The notes under the pieces: generated by a model
Seen by the model: the letters and a program-made list of their open reading frames with translations, nothing else
Database searches by the model: none
Told to the model about the DNA's origin: nothing
Part shown: positions 46,656 through 55,759 of the stretch, piece by piece
Position numbering within the stretch: the stretch's first letter is position 1
Layout: each line of letters begins with the position of its first letter
Source of the DNA: Planctomycetia bacterium
Lineage (GTDB): Bacteria; Planctomycetota; Planctomycetia; Pirellulales; Thermoguttaceae
Assembly (NCBI GenBank): GCA_030537455.1
Contig: JAUNMR010000010.1
Span: forward strand, 45,572 to 109,378
Length of the DNA: 63,807 nucleotides
Direction of reading: 5' to 3'
Made by a program: the position numbers and the translations under genes

Positions 46656-47555
46656 TCAGTTGTTCTTTTTTTTTTCAGTGAAGATATTTTGAGCGAAGAG
46701 CCACAGCGAGCGTTTCCAGACGTTGAAGTCGTGACCGCCCGTGTAGACCGTGAAGTGAGGATCGGTTCCCGCGCGCGTTAGCGCTTTGGCGTAGCTTTCC
46801 GGCCAGGGTCCGACCACGTTGTCGCTCGAGCCTTTAACGACTAGGACGTAGACGTCGTCGCGTAAATTTTCTGGAAATTGGAAGGAATCTTCGGTGAATA
46901 GACCGTTTTCGTCCTTGTAGGGTAGAATTCCAGGCGCCGGTTCGAAGGCGCCGACGTAGCCGAATTGCTCCGCGAGTTTAACGCCGAGGTGTAACGCTTC
47001 GCGCCCGCCCATTGACAGACCGGCAATTGCCTGTGCTTCGCGACGCGTGTCGATCTTGTATCTCTTTTCAATTTCGGGTTTGAGCGCGGTTTGAAACTCT
47101 TCGAGGAAGGCGTCAAATTCTTTGAAATGCTCAGTGGAGAAGAACGGCGGCGGCGTTTTGACGTCTTTGTGACGCACTCTCACATTGGGAATAATCACAA
47201 TGGCGGGCTGTGTTTTCTTTTCCGCGAGGAGATTGGAGAGAATTTCATTTGGGGCGCCGCCCAGCCATTCGTTCTGGTCTCCTCCTAGCCCGTGGAGGAG
47301 GTAGAGCGCGGGATATTTTTTTTCCGGATCATAGTTCGGCGGTAGTATGACGTTGGCGGAACGTTCCATCTCCGCGACGGGGGAGTAGTACTGTATCGTG
47401 ACCATTTCGCCGTATTCGACCTGCGGTCGACGCGCGTCGAATCCACGCGCCGGTTCCGGACCGTTGGGGACGTCCTGAGCGAGCGACGCCGCGCACAGTA
47501 GCGCATAGATCGGTATTAATAGGCAAAAGGAACGAAAGACAGAATGTCTTAACAT
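46656..47555 (-). CDS. secreted CE1-type esterase (feruloyl/acetyl-xylan esterase-like)
   Basis: The protein has 299 residues from the ATG at 47555, with GGAG nine bases upstream. Its signal peptide is FCLLIPIYALLCAASLAQ. The alpha/beta-hydrolase features are YLLHGLGGDQNEW (oxyanion region), nucleophile Ser181 in GLSMGG, a likely Asp near 245 and His275 in GGHDFNVW. Enzymes of this type remove feruloyl or acetyl groups from xylan, which fits the xylanase immediately downstream. The gene ends in GAA AAA AAA AAG AAC AAC TGA, so its last codons lie on a slippery A10 tract. Confidence 0.9.
   Translation of the reverse strand: MLRHSVFRSFCLLIPIYALLCAASLAQDVPNGPEPARGFDARRPQVEYGEMVTIQYYSPVAEMERSANVILPPNYDPEKKYPALYLLHGLGGDQNEWLGGAPNEILSNLLAEKKTQPAIVIIPNVRVRHKDVKTPPPFFSTEHFKEFDAFLEEFQTALKPEIEKRYKIDTRREAQAIAGLSMGGREALHLGVKLAEQFGYVGAFEPAPGILPYKDENGLFTEDSFQFPENLRDDVYVLVVKGSSDNVVGPWPESYAKALTRAGTDPHFTVYTGGHDFNVWKRSLWLFAQNIFTEKKKNN
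46666..46675 (-). promoter_or_regulatory. A10 slippery tract with dnaX-type A AAA AAG heptamer
   Basis: In the esterase frame the minus strand reads GAA AAA AAA AAG AAC AAC TGA. A -1 slip gives GAA CAA CTG ATC TTT CGC and stays open into the xylanase start at 46629. Whether slippage happens is not shown by the sequence alone. Confidence 0.55.
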
Positions 47556-47684
47556 GGCAAAGGACTCCAGAAGGGTAAGTAAATGAACGACTCGAAAGCG
47601 TTTTAGTATAATATCGCGCACAGAAAGTCGCGCGTCTAGATTTCATTTGCGCAAAATAATAGCGAAATTGCGGAAAATTTGCAG

Positions 47685-47719
47685 AAAAAAAACCGGAACG
47701 CTGTGGAGGAGCGCCCCGG
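47685..47719 (-). terminator. terminator after the MJ0042-type gene
   Basis: On the minus strand CCGGGGCGCT pairs with AGCGTTCCGG (two G-U pairs) and is followed by TTTTTTTT. Confidence 0.75.
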
Positions 47720-47777
47720 GACGAGGGGAATTGAGCGCTTCACGCACGAATCGCTCGAGCATAACGTCGCGATAGCG

Positions 47778-48560
47778 TTATCGCCATTCGGAACCGCGCA
47801 TTGTTCCGACCTGCTTGGTCGATTCCTTATGAAAAATGCCAAAGAGTAGCCCACAGAGGGACAGCAACGCGACAACGCCGTAAGCAATAGCGCTCAGTAG
47901 GCGTTTGGTCTTGATCATCTGGTAGTTTTCGTAGAAGTTGTCGCTCAGATCGAGTTCGCGGCAGTATTCAAAGAAATTGTACGCGGCGAACAGACTCATA
48001 TTGTCGATGAGATTGTCGTCGATGTAGTAGGTCAACGGTCGTTGTGGGTTGCTCAAATCGGTGAAATAATAGAACCCATAGTCCATGGGGGTAATGGGGG
48101 TGGAGTCGCGCCGGATGCGTTTGTCGCCGTCGAGCGAGTAGTTCGTCTGTTTGTAAAAGACGGCGCGCGGATTCGTGGGTTGGAGTCGTCCGATGCACAT
48201 CGTCAGACTTCCCAAGAGGAGAATACTGCAGACGATAATAACGCCCCCGCGTTTGCCGGAGCCTTTTTTGGTCTTTTTCGTAACGTCGGTTTTTGCAGAA
48301 CCGTCCGATTTAGCGTTCTTTTTCTCCGTGCTGGCGCCGTCGTGGGACTGTGCGTCTGTTGACGCGTTCGACTGACCTTTTGGGGCTTGTTCAGGCGAGT
48401 CTGACGCGTCCTGGTCGTCCCATGGTTCCAGACGCTTGATCTTGAGCATGGTGGGAATAGCAATTTTTTCGCCACATTGGCAACTGACAGTACCGCCGGC
48501 CTGGCCAACTTCGACTGGATGTGCGGTTTGACACTTTGGGCAGACTAATCGGTAACGCAT
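47778..48560 (-). CDS. zinc-ribbon membrane protein, unknown function
   Basis: The protein has 260 residues from the ATG at 48560, chosen over 48566 because the GAGGA site is then eight bases away. The N-terminal zinc ribbon has YRLVCPKCQTAHPVEVGQ with CxxC and a second CQCG pair, as in MJ0042-type domains. A long charged linker (Ser/Asp/Lys-rich), one membrane segment (GVIIVCSILLLGSLTMCIG), a soluble domain, and a C-terminal membrane segment (AIAYGVVALLSLCGLLFGIF) follow. Such proteins are common in planctomycetes, but their function is not known. Confidence 0.75.
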   Translation of the reverse strand: MRYRLVCPKCQTAHPVEVGQAGGTVSCQCGEKIAIPTMLKIKRLEPWDDQDASDSPEQAPKGQSNASTDAQSHDGASTEKKNAKSDGSAKTDVTKKTKKGSGKRGGVIIVCSILLLGSLTMCIGRLQPTNPRAVFYKQTNYSLDGDKRIRRDSTPITPMDYGFYYFTDLSNPQRPLTYYIDDNLIDNMSLFAAYNFFEYCRELDLSDNFYENYQMIKTKRLLSAIAYGVVALLSLCGLLFGIFHKESTKQVGTMRGSEWR

Positions 48561-49447
48561 ACTCATAATCCTCGCAGGTGTTGACGCGGAGCTATACAAA
48601 CCAGGACGCAACGCCAAGCGTACTCAGCGCGCTCCTCGGTTCTATTATATCTTGGAGGCGTCGAAAAGCTATTTATTCTTAGAAAAAATGTGAAAACAGG
48701 TTTTTTTATTGCAAGTCTACCTGGGGCTGCGCGTACTATACTCACGGTGGCGCTGGTAACGACGTGCAAACATCCTTGCGGACGCCATGGAAAATAATAA
48801 AAAAAATTGCAAAGAGGTTCCCTTTTTTTGTCAAATGTGTACAATCTTACTGGTTATATGCCTATCGCTGGTTCGTCGGCGCGGGCTAAGGGTTGCACGG
48901 TCTTGTCAGACGGTCAGTCTCTTCGGGGAATAGCGTGTTTTTTGTCCTGTATTGAGTTGTCAAAAAGGGGCGGAAACGCGCCGCTTTGTGTAACGTCGCA
49001 TAAGCGAATTGCCGTTATTTTCCGTTTTTTTTACGATTTATCGAGAATTATGTGTGATTTGAGCGTATTATATATGAGCGCTTACTGGCGTAAGAACGCT
49101 AACCGTAGCGCTTGCCCTGTATAGGTCTTGAGCGCGCGGTTTTAATTTTGCCCCTTTAACGTTACTTTGGGTAGAATATATGTGATATACACTTGTGTCG
49201 CTTTGAAACGATTTGTGCGATTAAACATTTTTTTTGCGCGCAGATCTTTTTAATAACGAACTTCATGTGTATCGCGGTGCGTTTTTACGCAAATCGACGT
49301 TGTTTGTTCGTCGATTTACAGTAGCGAATGGCGCTTGTAGGTTCTTTGCACGCGCTGTTCTGTCGCCCGAGGCGATCTTTAACGATCGTTGCGACGCCGT
49401 CGTGCTACGCGCGCGATTACTATAAGGTTTCTGTAAGGAGCTTTGTT
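48561..49447. other. long intergenic region upstream of rpoD
   Basis: About 890 bases separate the divergent zinc-ribbon gene and rpoD. It is AT-rich with many T-runs. I see no gene with a credible start. The -10-like TAGAAT at 49172 has no good -35. The length suggests multiple promoters for the sigma factor, but none can be assigned. Confidence 0.4.
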
Positions 49448-51019
49448 TTGTTCGAAGAAGACGCTTACGACGAAAATTACGACGTTCCCATTGGCGCCGA
49501 GTACCTTTACGACGCCACCGAGTTCGGTTTCGCCGCCGACAACGCCGCCGATGACGACGACGTCGACGCCGCCGACATGGAGAGAAACGCGTTTGCATCG
49601 GATGAAGAGGAAAGCGCTAATGAAGCCGTTTCCGCTGAAGAGGACGCTTCTAAGCTCGACGATCCGGTGCGCGCTTACCTTTCGGATATGGGAAAAATGC
49701 CGCTTCTGTCGCGTGAAAAAGAGATTCTTTACGCACGACAGATCGAGCTGTATCGCTTGCGTTTTCGCGCAAAGTTGCTCGAATGTAACTATGTTATGCA
49801 AAGCGCCATTCGTGTGTTGAGTCACGTCTTGCACGATGAAAAGCGTATGGGCGGCTTCATCCAAATCGACGAAAAGGAAAAGAATAAGAAGATCGAAGTT
49901 CTGCGTCGTTGCGCTAGTAATCTTGTTTCGCTCAAGTTAATGACCGAGCGTAATGGTCGCGACTACGCTATGGCGTTGAGCTCAAGATATAGCGATCAGG
50001 AACGTCGTGACGCTTGGAAACGTCTGGCGTTGCGTCGTCGTCGTGCGGTGCGTCTGCTCGAGGAAACTCCCTTGACCACCCCTCACCTCGAGAGAATGAT
50101 TGAGACCCTGGAACGCTATAGCAATCGCGTCGATTACATCGTCGACTGGATCATGGAACACAAACGCGCCGGTCGACCACGAGTGGAACGCATTCAGGCG
50201 CTCACGGAGTTGCACAATATTCTCCTGCTTACGCAAGAGACCCCCAGAAGTTTGCGTAAGCGTGTGGAGGAGGTCAAGCGGATTTTTGCGGAATATAGCG
50301 CCGCCAAGAAAAGTCTGGCCGAGGGCAATTTGCGCTTGGTCGTCTCGATCGCCAAAAAATATAAGAATCGTGGCATGAACTTCCTGGATCTGATCCAAGA
50401 GGGCAACGCCGGTCTCATGAGAGCGGTCGATAAATTCGAGCACAAGCGCGGGTTCAAGTTCTGTACCTACGCGACCTGGTGGATTCGCCAAGCGATTACG
50501 CGCGCGGTCTCCGACCAGAGTCGCACTATTCGTATTCCGATCCATATGTCGGAGTCGATGTCAAAATGTCGCAATGCCGCTCGACAGCTCGAGCAGGAAT
50601 TGGGACGCGAGCCTACGCTCGAAGAAACCGCTCAAGCGACCGGCTGTACCGTTGAAGAAGTACGGCGCATGACGAATATGAATCATTTTCCGATGAGTCT
50701 CGATATGCCCGTGGGTAGTAGCGACGACAGCCAGTTCGGCGACATGGTGGCCGATAAGGGCGCGGAAAACCCCGCTACCGGCGCCGGTAATGAAATGCTT
50801 CGTAAGCGTATGTACAAGGTGCTCAAGACCCTGAGCTATCGTGAACGCGAGATCATTAAGCTACGCTATGGTCTGGGCGACGGATATAGCTATACCCTTG
50901 AAGAAGTCGGTCATATCTTTAAGGTCACGCGCGAACGTATTCGTCAGATCGAGCAGAAGGCGGTGCGCAAGTTGCAACAGCCTAGTCGTAGCCAGGAACT
51001 GATCGGTTTCCTCGACTAA
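49448..51019 (+). CDS. rpoD: primary RNA polymerase sigma factor (RpoD/SigA type)
   Basis: The protein has 523 residues from a TTG at 49448, which has AAGGAG seven bases upstream; a longer frame starting at 49328 lacks such a site. After an acidic N-terminus it has region 1.2 ([21 protein letters not shown]), a non-conserved helical segment, and region 2 ([57 protein letters not shown]). Region 3 and region 4.2 ([19 protein letters not shown]) follow. It directs polymerase to housekeeping promoters like those seen in this window. A terminator follows. Confidence 0.95.
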   Translation: MFEEDAYDENYDVPIGAEYLYDATEFGFAADNAADDDDVDAADMERNAFASDEEESANEAVSAEEDASKLDDPVRAYLSDMGKMPLLSREKEILYARQIELYRLRFRAKLLECNYVMQSAIRVLSHVLHDEKRMGGFIQIDEKEKNKKIEVLRRCASNLVSLKLMTERNGRDYAMALSSRYSDQERRDAWKRLALRRRRAVRLLEETPLTTPHLERMIETLERYSNRVDYIVDWIMEHKRAGRPRVERIQALTELHNILLLTQETPRSLRKRVEEVKRIFAEYSAAKKSLAEGNLRLVVSIAKKYKNRGMNFLDLIQEGNAGLMRAVDKFEHKRGFKFCTYATWWIRQAITRAVSDQSRTIRIPIHMSESMSKCRNAARQLEQELGREPTLEETAQATGCTVEEVRRMTNMNHFPMSLDMPVGSSDDSQFGDMVADKGAENPATGAGNEMLRKRMYKVLKTLSYREREIIKLRYGLGDGYSYTLEEVGHIFKVTRERIRQIEQKAVRKLQQPSRSQELIGFLD

Positions 51020-51044
51020 GACGTTCTTTTTCGCGAATCATTTC

Positions 51045-51083
51045 GGCGTCGTCTGCTTTCCGCGGGCGACGCCTTTCTGATTT
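51045..51083 (+). terminator. terminator after rpoD
   Basis: A seven-base perfect stem (51045-51051 with 51067-51073) is followed by TTTCTGATTT. Confidence 0.6.
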
Positions 51084-51337
51084 CTCCACGGCTGTTTCAG
51101 CGAGGGAGGTCGACGTTCCCAGCTCAGTTTTTCCGCCGTTTGCTTCTTTTCATTCTGGCGGCGATTGGCGTTCTTCACGTGGCTATAACGGTCACATGAG
51201 ACGTCGGCGTCATGGTCGCGCCTATTTACGCGACGCTAAAATTTGGTATAATACGCCAGTCGTGTAACGACGCGGTAATGGTAATTCCGAGCTCTTAGCG
51301 CTTCGGAAAGAAACACAGTAGCAAACGGATCGTATCA

Positions 51338-51973
51338 ATGAGCGAACGCTTGGACGCGCCCGAAGGCGCTGCGACACGCGCGTCTTCCCCAGCGCAAGAG
51401 ATTAACTTACGCAATCGTGGTTTAGCGTTATTATTATCGTGGCTTTTACCCGGCGCTGGTCATTTCTATCAGCGTCGCTATTTCAAGGCGGCGATCTTTG
51501 CTCTTTCGATTTGGACGCTTTTAATCGCTGGTCTGGAAATGGGTAGCTATCGTGCCCCGCTGACGGAAAATGGACCGGAACATCTCTTCTTTGCGCGCGA
51601 CGTCTATTGCTCATGGCGACCAGGCGACAAGCGACTCTATTTCATTCCCCAGGCTTTTGTCGGCGTGGTCGCGATTCCCGCGTATCTGCAATCGCGTAAT
51701 CCAGTGGACGCTACCGAGGAATTCTGGTCCACGGCTTTTGCTCCCCCGAGATTGCCTTCGGAGGAACGACGCGCCGCTCAGCCGACCGGCGATGAAATCG
51801 TTATGCATCTGGGGAGCTGGTTCGATCTGGGTTCGCTCTATACTCTCGTTGCGGGACTACTGAATCTCATGGCGATTTTCGACGCCTTCGCCGGTCCGGT
51901 TCTGCCAGAAGATTCCGGTAAAGAGGATAAATCGAAACAAGCGCCAAAGCAAAACGCCAACGCCCCCGTCTGA
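51338..51973 (+). CDS. DUF6677-like membrane protein
   Basis: This 211-residue protein has RNRGLALLLSWLLPGAGHFYQRRYFKAAIFALSIW, a TM2-like pair of membrane helices with PGAGHFYQ. More hydrophobic segments and a Lys/Pro-rich tail follow. The pattern matches the DUF6677 family of planctomycetes, of unknown function. A TATAAT at 51247-51252 lies upstream. The thioesterase gene follows 72 bases later, so a shared transcript is possible. Confidence 0.75.
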   Translation: MSERLDAPEGAATRASSPAQEINLRNRGLALLLSWLLPGAGHFYQRRYFKAAIFALSIWTLLIAGLEMGSYRAPLTENGPEHLFFARDVYCSWRPGDKRLYFIPQAFVGVVAIPAYLQSRNPVDATEEFWSTAFAPPRLPSEERRAAQPTGDEIVMHLGSWFDLGSLYTLVAGLLNLMAIFDAFAGPVLPEDSGKEDKSKQAPKQNANAPV

Positions 51974-52045
51974 CGACCGCAACGTTATGTCTGTGAGCGC
52001 TTTGGCGCCTCACACGTGCGTTTAAAGTAAGAGACCCCAAAAGAA

Positions 52046-52519
52046 ATGACAGAACCTAACGCTACAAACGCTGACAATCAAGGGGCAATCCCTCTAGAAA
52101 ACGTGATCGAATTTCGCGTTCGTTATGCAGAAACCGATCAAATGGGCGTCGTGTATCACGCCAATTATTTTGCGTACTTTGAGATGGGACGTACCGAACT
52201 GCTGCGCCAGACCACGGGCGTGAGTTATCGCGAGCTGGAAGAGTCCAATCTCATGATGGCGGTCGTTAAGCTCGACTGCTCCTATCACAAGCCGGCGTGT
52301 TACGACGATTGGCTCACGTTGCGCACACGCGTGACACGGGTTTCGCGCGCGTCGCTGGAGCACGAGTATACGCTCTTTCGCGGTTCCGAACTACTAGCGG
52401 TGGGGCACACGCGCATGGCGACCCTTGAAAAATCGACCGGACGCGTGGTTCCGGTTCCGTTGTGGCTGCGTCAGTTGCGACGTCCAACGCTCGAGGAGCT
52501 TGGCGGCGAAAAAGAATAA
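52046..52519 (+). CDS. YbgC/FadM-type acyl-CoA thioesterase
   Basis: The 157-residue hotdog-fold protein contains FRVRYAETDQMGVVYHANYF, the 4-hydroxybenzoyl-CoA thioesterase signature with the catalytic Asp (TDQMG), followed by YFEMGRTELL. YbgC-type enzymes hydrolyse short acyl-CoA or acyl carriers, and in E. coli YbgC is associated with the Tol-Pal envelope system. Substrate specificity cannot be read here. The next gene starts 27 bases downstream. Confidence 0.92.
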   Translation: MTEPNATNADNQGAIPLENVIEFRVRYAETDQMGVVYHANYFAYFEMGRTELLRQTTGVSYRELEESNLMMAVVKLDCSYHKPACYDDWLTLRTRVTRVSRASLEHEYTLFRGSELLAVGHTRMATLEKSTGRVVPVPLWLRQLRRPTLEELGGEKE

Positions 52520-52546
52520 TTTTGTGTGACATACGAGCGTAACGTT

Positions 52547-53659
52547 ATGCTTGAGAGATATTTTATCACCGGCGCTACTGGCTTTATTGGTCAAACTTTG
52601 GCGGCGTTTCTGCTTAATATGGGCGCGTATGTGAAGTGTTTAGCGCGCCCTTCTTCCAATCGCGAATTTCTTCAGTCGCTGGGCGTTGAATTTGTCGAGG
52701 GAGATCTTTTCGATACAGAGGCGTTGCAGCGTGGGGTGGAAGACGTCGACTATGTCATTCACGTAGCGGGTCTTACGCGCGAAACGCGTCGTGGCGATTT
52801 TCTCCGTGTCAACAGTGGCGGCGTTGAATCGCTTTTGCAGGCGTGTTTGGCGCGAAAGGAACGCGTTGGCTCTGCGCCGAATATCCTGCTGATCTCCTCT
52901 CTTGCAGCGTCTGGTTATGCTCCGAGGATCGATAAGTCGAAGCCGCAAGTGGAGCAGGGCTTTAGTTACGACGGTCGACGCCTCTTGGTCGAGACGGATG
53001 CGCCCCGTCCGATCTCTGCTTATGGTCGCAGTAAATTTCTTGCGGAACAAATAGCTACGCGCTTCGCCGATCGACTTGCGATTACCATTGTGCGTCCTCC
53101 CTATGTTTACGGTCCGGGGGACGTGGCGTCGGCGCAATTGTTTGTCATGGCGCAACGTCGCGGTAATTTTGTTAATCCCGGCTTTCGCGACCGATATTAC
53201 TCCTTCGTGTGCGTCAACGATTTGATACATGGTCTCATTGCCGCGGTTCATCGTGGCGAGCGTCTCACGCCGGAGTCGCTCACGCCTGTTTCTCTACAGG
53301 GGTATGGCCGCGCAAGTTGTAGCGGCGTGGGCGTCTATTTTATAGCCGATCCGACCCCGATACGCTTCTCGCAATTTGGACAGCTGATTGGTCAGGCGTG
53401 TTCGCGTGAGCATGTTCGCGTGTTTCGCGTACCGCCCGCGGGCGTACTCGGAGCCGGCGTCTACGGTGAAGTCTATAAGAAACTAACCGGTCGATCCGCT
53501 GTGTTTGACTGGAATAAGGCGCGCGAGGCGCTCTGTGGTCCGTGGATCTGCTCCCCTGCTAAGGCGCAGCGCGACTTGGGGTTTGAAATTCGGCAGACTA
53601 TGTTGGAATCATTGTGTCAGGCGACACAGTGGTATCGCATGCATGAGATGCTTGACTAG
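52547..53659 (+). CDS. NAD-dependent epimerase/dehydratase (extended SDR)
   Basis: The protein has 370 residues from the ATG at 52547; a GTG at 52526 is also in frame. The Rossmann motif is TGATGFIGQTLAAFL, the catalytic pair is in ISAYGRSKFLAE (YxxxK), and VRPPYVYGPGD matches extended SDRs of the hopanoid-associated or 3-beta-HSD-like group. It likely acts on a nucleotide sugar or an isoprenoid-like substrate. It probably shares a transcript with the thioesterase before it and nadA after it (58 bases). Confidence 0.9.
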   Translation: MLERYFITGATGFIGQTLAAFLLNMGAYVKCLARPSSNREFLQSLGVEFVEGDLFDTEALQRGVEDVDYVIHVAGLTRETRRGDFLRVNSGGVESLLQACLARKERVGSAPNILLISSLAASGYAPRIDKSKPQVEQGFSYDGRRLLVETDAPRPISAYGRSKFLAEQIATRFADRLAITIVRPPYVYGPGDVASAQLFVMAQRRGNFVNPGFRDRYYSFVCVNDLIHGLIAAVHRGERLTPESLTPVSLQGYGRASCSGVGVYFIADPTPIRFSQFGQLIGQACSREHVRVFRVPPAGVLGAGVYGEVYKKLTGRSAVFDWNKAREALCGPWICSPAKAQRDLGFEIRQTMLESLCQATQWYRMHEMLD

Positions 53660-53717
53660 TCGTCGGAATGGCGGTTTGCGCCTTCATAAAAGACGATTGC
53701 TAAGAAAAGGAGACGCG

Positions 53718-54818
53718 ATGACATTGGCTTATCAAGATTACGAAACGCGTAGCGAATCGGAACTCTTGGCGACGATAGAGTCGATTCGTCAGCAGTTAGG
53801 TACGAAACTTTCGATTTTGGCGCACTATTACGCTCCTGACGAGGTAGTGGCGCTGGCCGATCACGTAGGCGACAGTCTCGCGCTTGCCAAGATTGCGTCG
53901 CAATCTTCCGCGGAAGCAGTTCTCTTCTGCGGGGTGCGCTTTATGCTTGAGACTGCTGACATTCTTATGAACACGCCCGAGAAACTCGCGCAGCGCGGCG
54001 GCAAGCGCGCGGTCGTCATGGCGGCAGACGCGACCGCGGGCTGTCCCATGGCCGATATGATAACCTCCGATCAGGCTTACGCGTGGCGTGCGGAAATCGA
54101 ATCTGTCACGAGTTTTGCCGACTTCACGCCGATAACTTACGTGAACTCTTCCGCGGAAACCAAGGCGTTTTGCGGACGTTACGGCGGCGCGGTCTGCACT
54201 TCTGCCAACGCTGAGCGCGTAGTACGCGACGCCTTGGCGCAACGTCCCAAGTTGCTCTTTATGCCGGATTCGCGTCTGGGACGTACGACCGCGCTGACTC
54301 TAGGCGTGTCTGCCCAGGATATTGCCACCTGGCGTCCCGGCGAGCCGCTCGGAGGTCTCTCGGTCGATGAAATCCGTAATGCGCGAGTGATCCTCTGGGA
54401 CGGATATTGCCCGATTCACCAGAAGTTCTCTACCGTAAGGATTGGCGAAATCAAACGCGAATACCCCCAGGCACAGGTCTGGGTGCATCCGGAATCGCCT
54501 CGTGAAATCGTTGAAATCTCAGACGGTTACGGCTCCACCACCAAACTACTCGACGTCGTTATGAACGCCCCAGAAGGCGCTACCCTCGCTATTGGAACCG
54601 AGTGGAAACTTGTCGACAGAATGGCGCGTGAAAACCCCGGTAAACGTATTCTCTTTCCCGGCGTCGAACCGTCGATCTGCCAGGATATGTCAAAGTCGAC
54701 GTTGCAGAAAGTCGCCTGGGCGCTCGACGCATGGCGTCTGGGCGAACCGGTCAATGTGGTCACTGCCCCGGAAAATGCGCGCGCTGACGCTTATAAAGCG
54801 CTCGAAGCCTTGCTATAA
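53718..54818 (+). CDS. nadA: quinolinate synthase
   Basis: The protein has 366 residues from the ATG at 53718, with AAAGGAG upstream; longer in-frame extensions do not match the family. The three 4Fe-4S ligands are visible in AVLFCGVRFMLETA, GGAVCTSANAERVV and GVEPSICQDMSKST. HYYAPDEVVALADHVGDSL is the N-terminal signature. It condenses iminoaspartate with dihydroxyacetone phosphate in NAD synthesis. No nadB or nadC is nearby. The length is typical. Confidence 0.97.
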   Translation: MTLAYQDYETRSESELLATIESIRQQLGTKLSILAHYYAPDEVVALADHVGDSLALAKIASQSSAEAVLFCGVRFMLETADILMNTPEKLAQRGGKRAVVMAADATAGCPMADMITSDQAYAWRAEIESVTSFADFTPITYVNSSAETKAFCGRYGGAVCTSANAERVVRDALAQRPKLLFMPDSRLGRTTALTLGVSAQDIATWRPGEPLGGLSVDEIRNARVILWDGYCPIHQKFSTVRIGEIKREYPQAQVWVHPESPREIVEISDGYGSTTKLLDVVMNAPEGATLAIGTEWKLVDRMARENPGKRILFPGVEPSICQDMSKSTLQKVAWALDAWRLGEPVNVVTAPENARADAYKALEALL

Positions 54819-55087
54819 GCGTGCGCGCAAACCGTAGAAAAGGCGCGTGAGCGTCGCTTCTTTCACGTTGACGTCGTTGTAATTGTCACTATCGTTCTTT
54901 TGGGTATAGTTCGTCTCATAGTTTTATACCGCGAACTGTACGGCGTTTTGTGCGATGTAAACCGTTAGCGCGACTTGACGCGCGCGACTGTTCTGCTTAA
55001 AATAATGAAGAGGCATAGCGTGGTTGCGCGTCGTTGTGACGCACGGTCGCCCGCGTGTTATTCACTAGCACATTCGAAGGAGCACTC

Positions 55088-55648
55088 ATGGCCAATAACG
55101 TCTCGGTAGGCGCGATCGAGCTCTCTAGCATTGGAGTAGGTTATCAGACACAAGACGCGCTAATGAAGGCTGCGTCGATTACGTTATTATTGGCGCGTAC
55201 GATTTGCTCCGGTAAGTATCTGATCGTCTTTTCCGGCATGGTCGGAGACGTTGAATCGGCAATGGAGACGGCGCTGAAGATCGGCGGCGTGTCGGTGATT
55301 GACCATCTGACCGTTGCGAACGTGTGCGAAGCGGTCTTTCCCGCGATGGCGCAGTCTGTTGTTCTTTCGCCAGAAGAAATTGGCGCGCTCGGCGTGATTG
55401 AAACCTTTAGCGCCGTTTCCGCTATTATCGCCGCTGACGTGGCAGGTAAAGCGGCGAACGTGACGCTCTTCCGTCTGAGTCTTGCGATGGCGATGGGCGG
55501 CAAAGGACTCTTGCTTTTCACGGGCGAACTTGCGAGCGTGCAAGCGGCTCTCGACGCGGCGGTTGAGGAACTCAAAGACTCTGGGCTACTTGCCAGCGCC
55601 GTGGTTCTGCCGCGTCCGGAACGCGAACTGTTCACCGATTACATCTGA
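55088..55648 (+). CDS. PduT-like tandem-BMC-domain shell protein (BMC-T)
   Basis: The protein has 186 residues from the ATG at 55088, with AAGGAG upstream. Two BMC domains are fused: VGAIELSSIGVGYQTQDALMKAA and LGVIETFSAVSAIIAADVAGKAA. The segment LARTICSGKYL places Cys40 where PduT has the cysteine that holds a 4Fe-4S cluster at the trimer pore. PduT-type proteins are thought to move electrons across a microcompartment shell. No other microcompartment genes are in the window, so its compartment is elsewhere or unknown. Confidence 0.92.
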   Translation: MANNVSVGAIELSSIGVGYQTQDALMKAASITLLLARTICSGKYLIVFSGMVGDVESAMETALKIGGVSVIDHLTVANVCEAVFPAMAQSVVLSPEEIGALGVIETFSAVSAIIAADVAGKAANVTLFRLSLAMAMGGKGLLLFTGELASVQAALDAAVEELKDSGLLASAVVLPRPERELFTDYI

Positions 55649-55691
55649 TTTTACGCCGAAGTTAGGCGTGCGCTTATCTTTGGGCGTCTCA

Positions 55692-55720
55692 TTGTGCGCG
55701 GCTCAACGACGTGTTACAAT
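55692..55720 (+). promoter_or_regulatory. putative promoter for the RmlD-like gene
   Basis: TTGTGC (55692-55697) and TACAAT (55715-55720) have a 17-base spacer, 40 bases before the start at 55760. Confidence 0.5.
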
Positions 55721-55759
55721 GGGACGCCTTTTCCTTGTAATGACTAGGAGATCGTAGCG

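Noticed and set aside
48807..49124. Possible 105-codon gene upstream of rpoD
   Set aside because: No ribosome binding site, no recognisable domain, and codon usage unlike neighbouring genes. It is probably a chance frame in a promoter region.
49328..49447. Longer N-terminus for RpoD
   Set aside because: The frame is open upstream, but only the TTG at 49448 has a well-placed AAGGAG, and the upstream residues do not resemble sigma factors.
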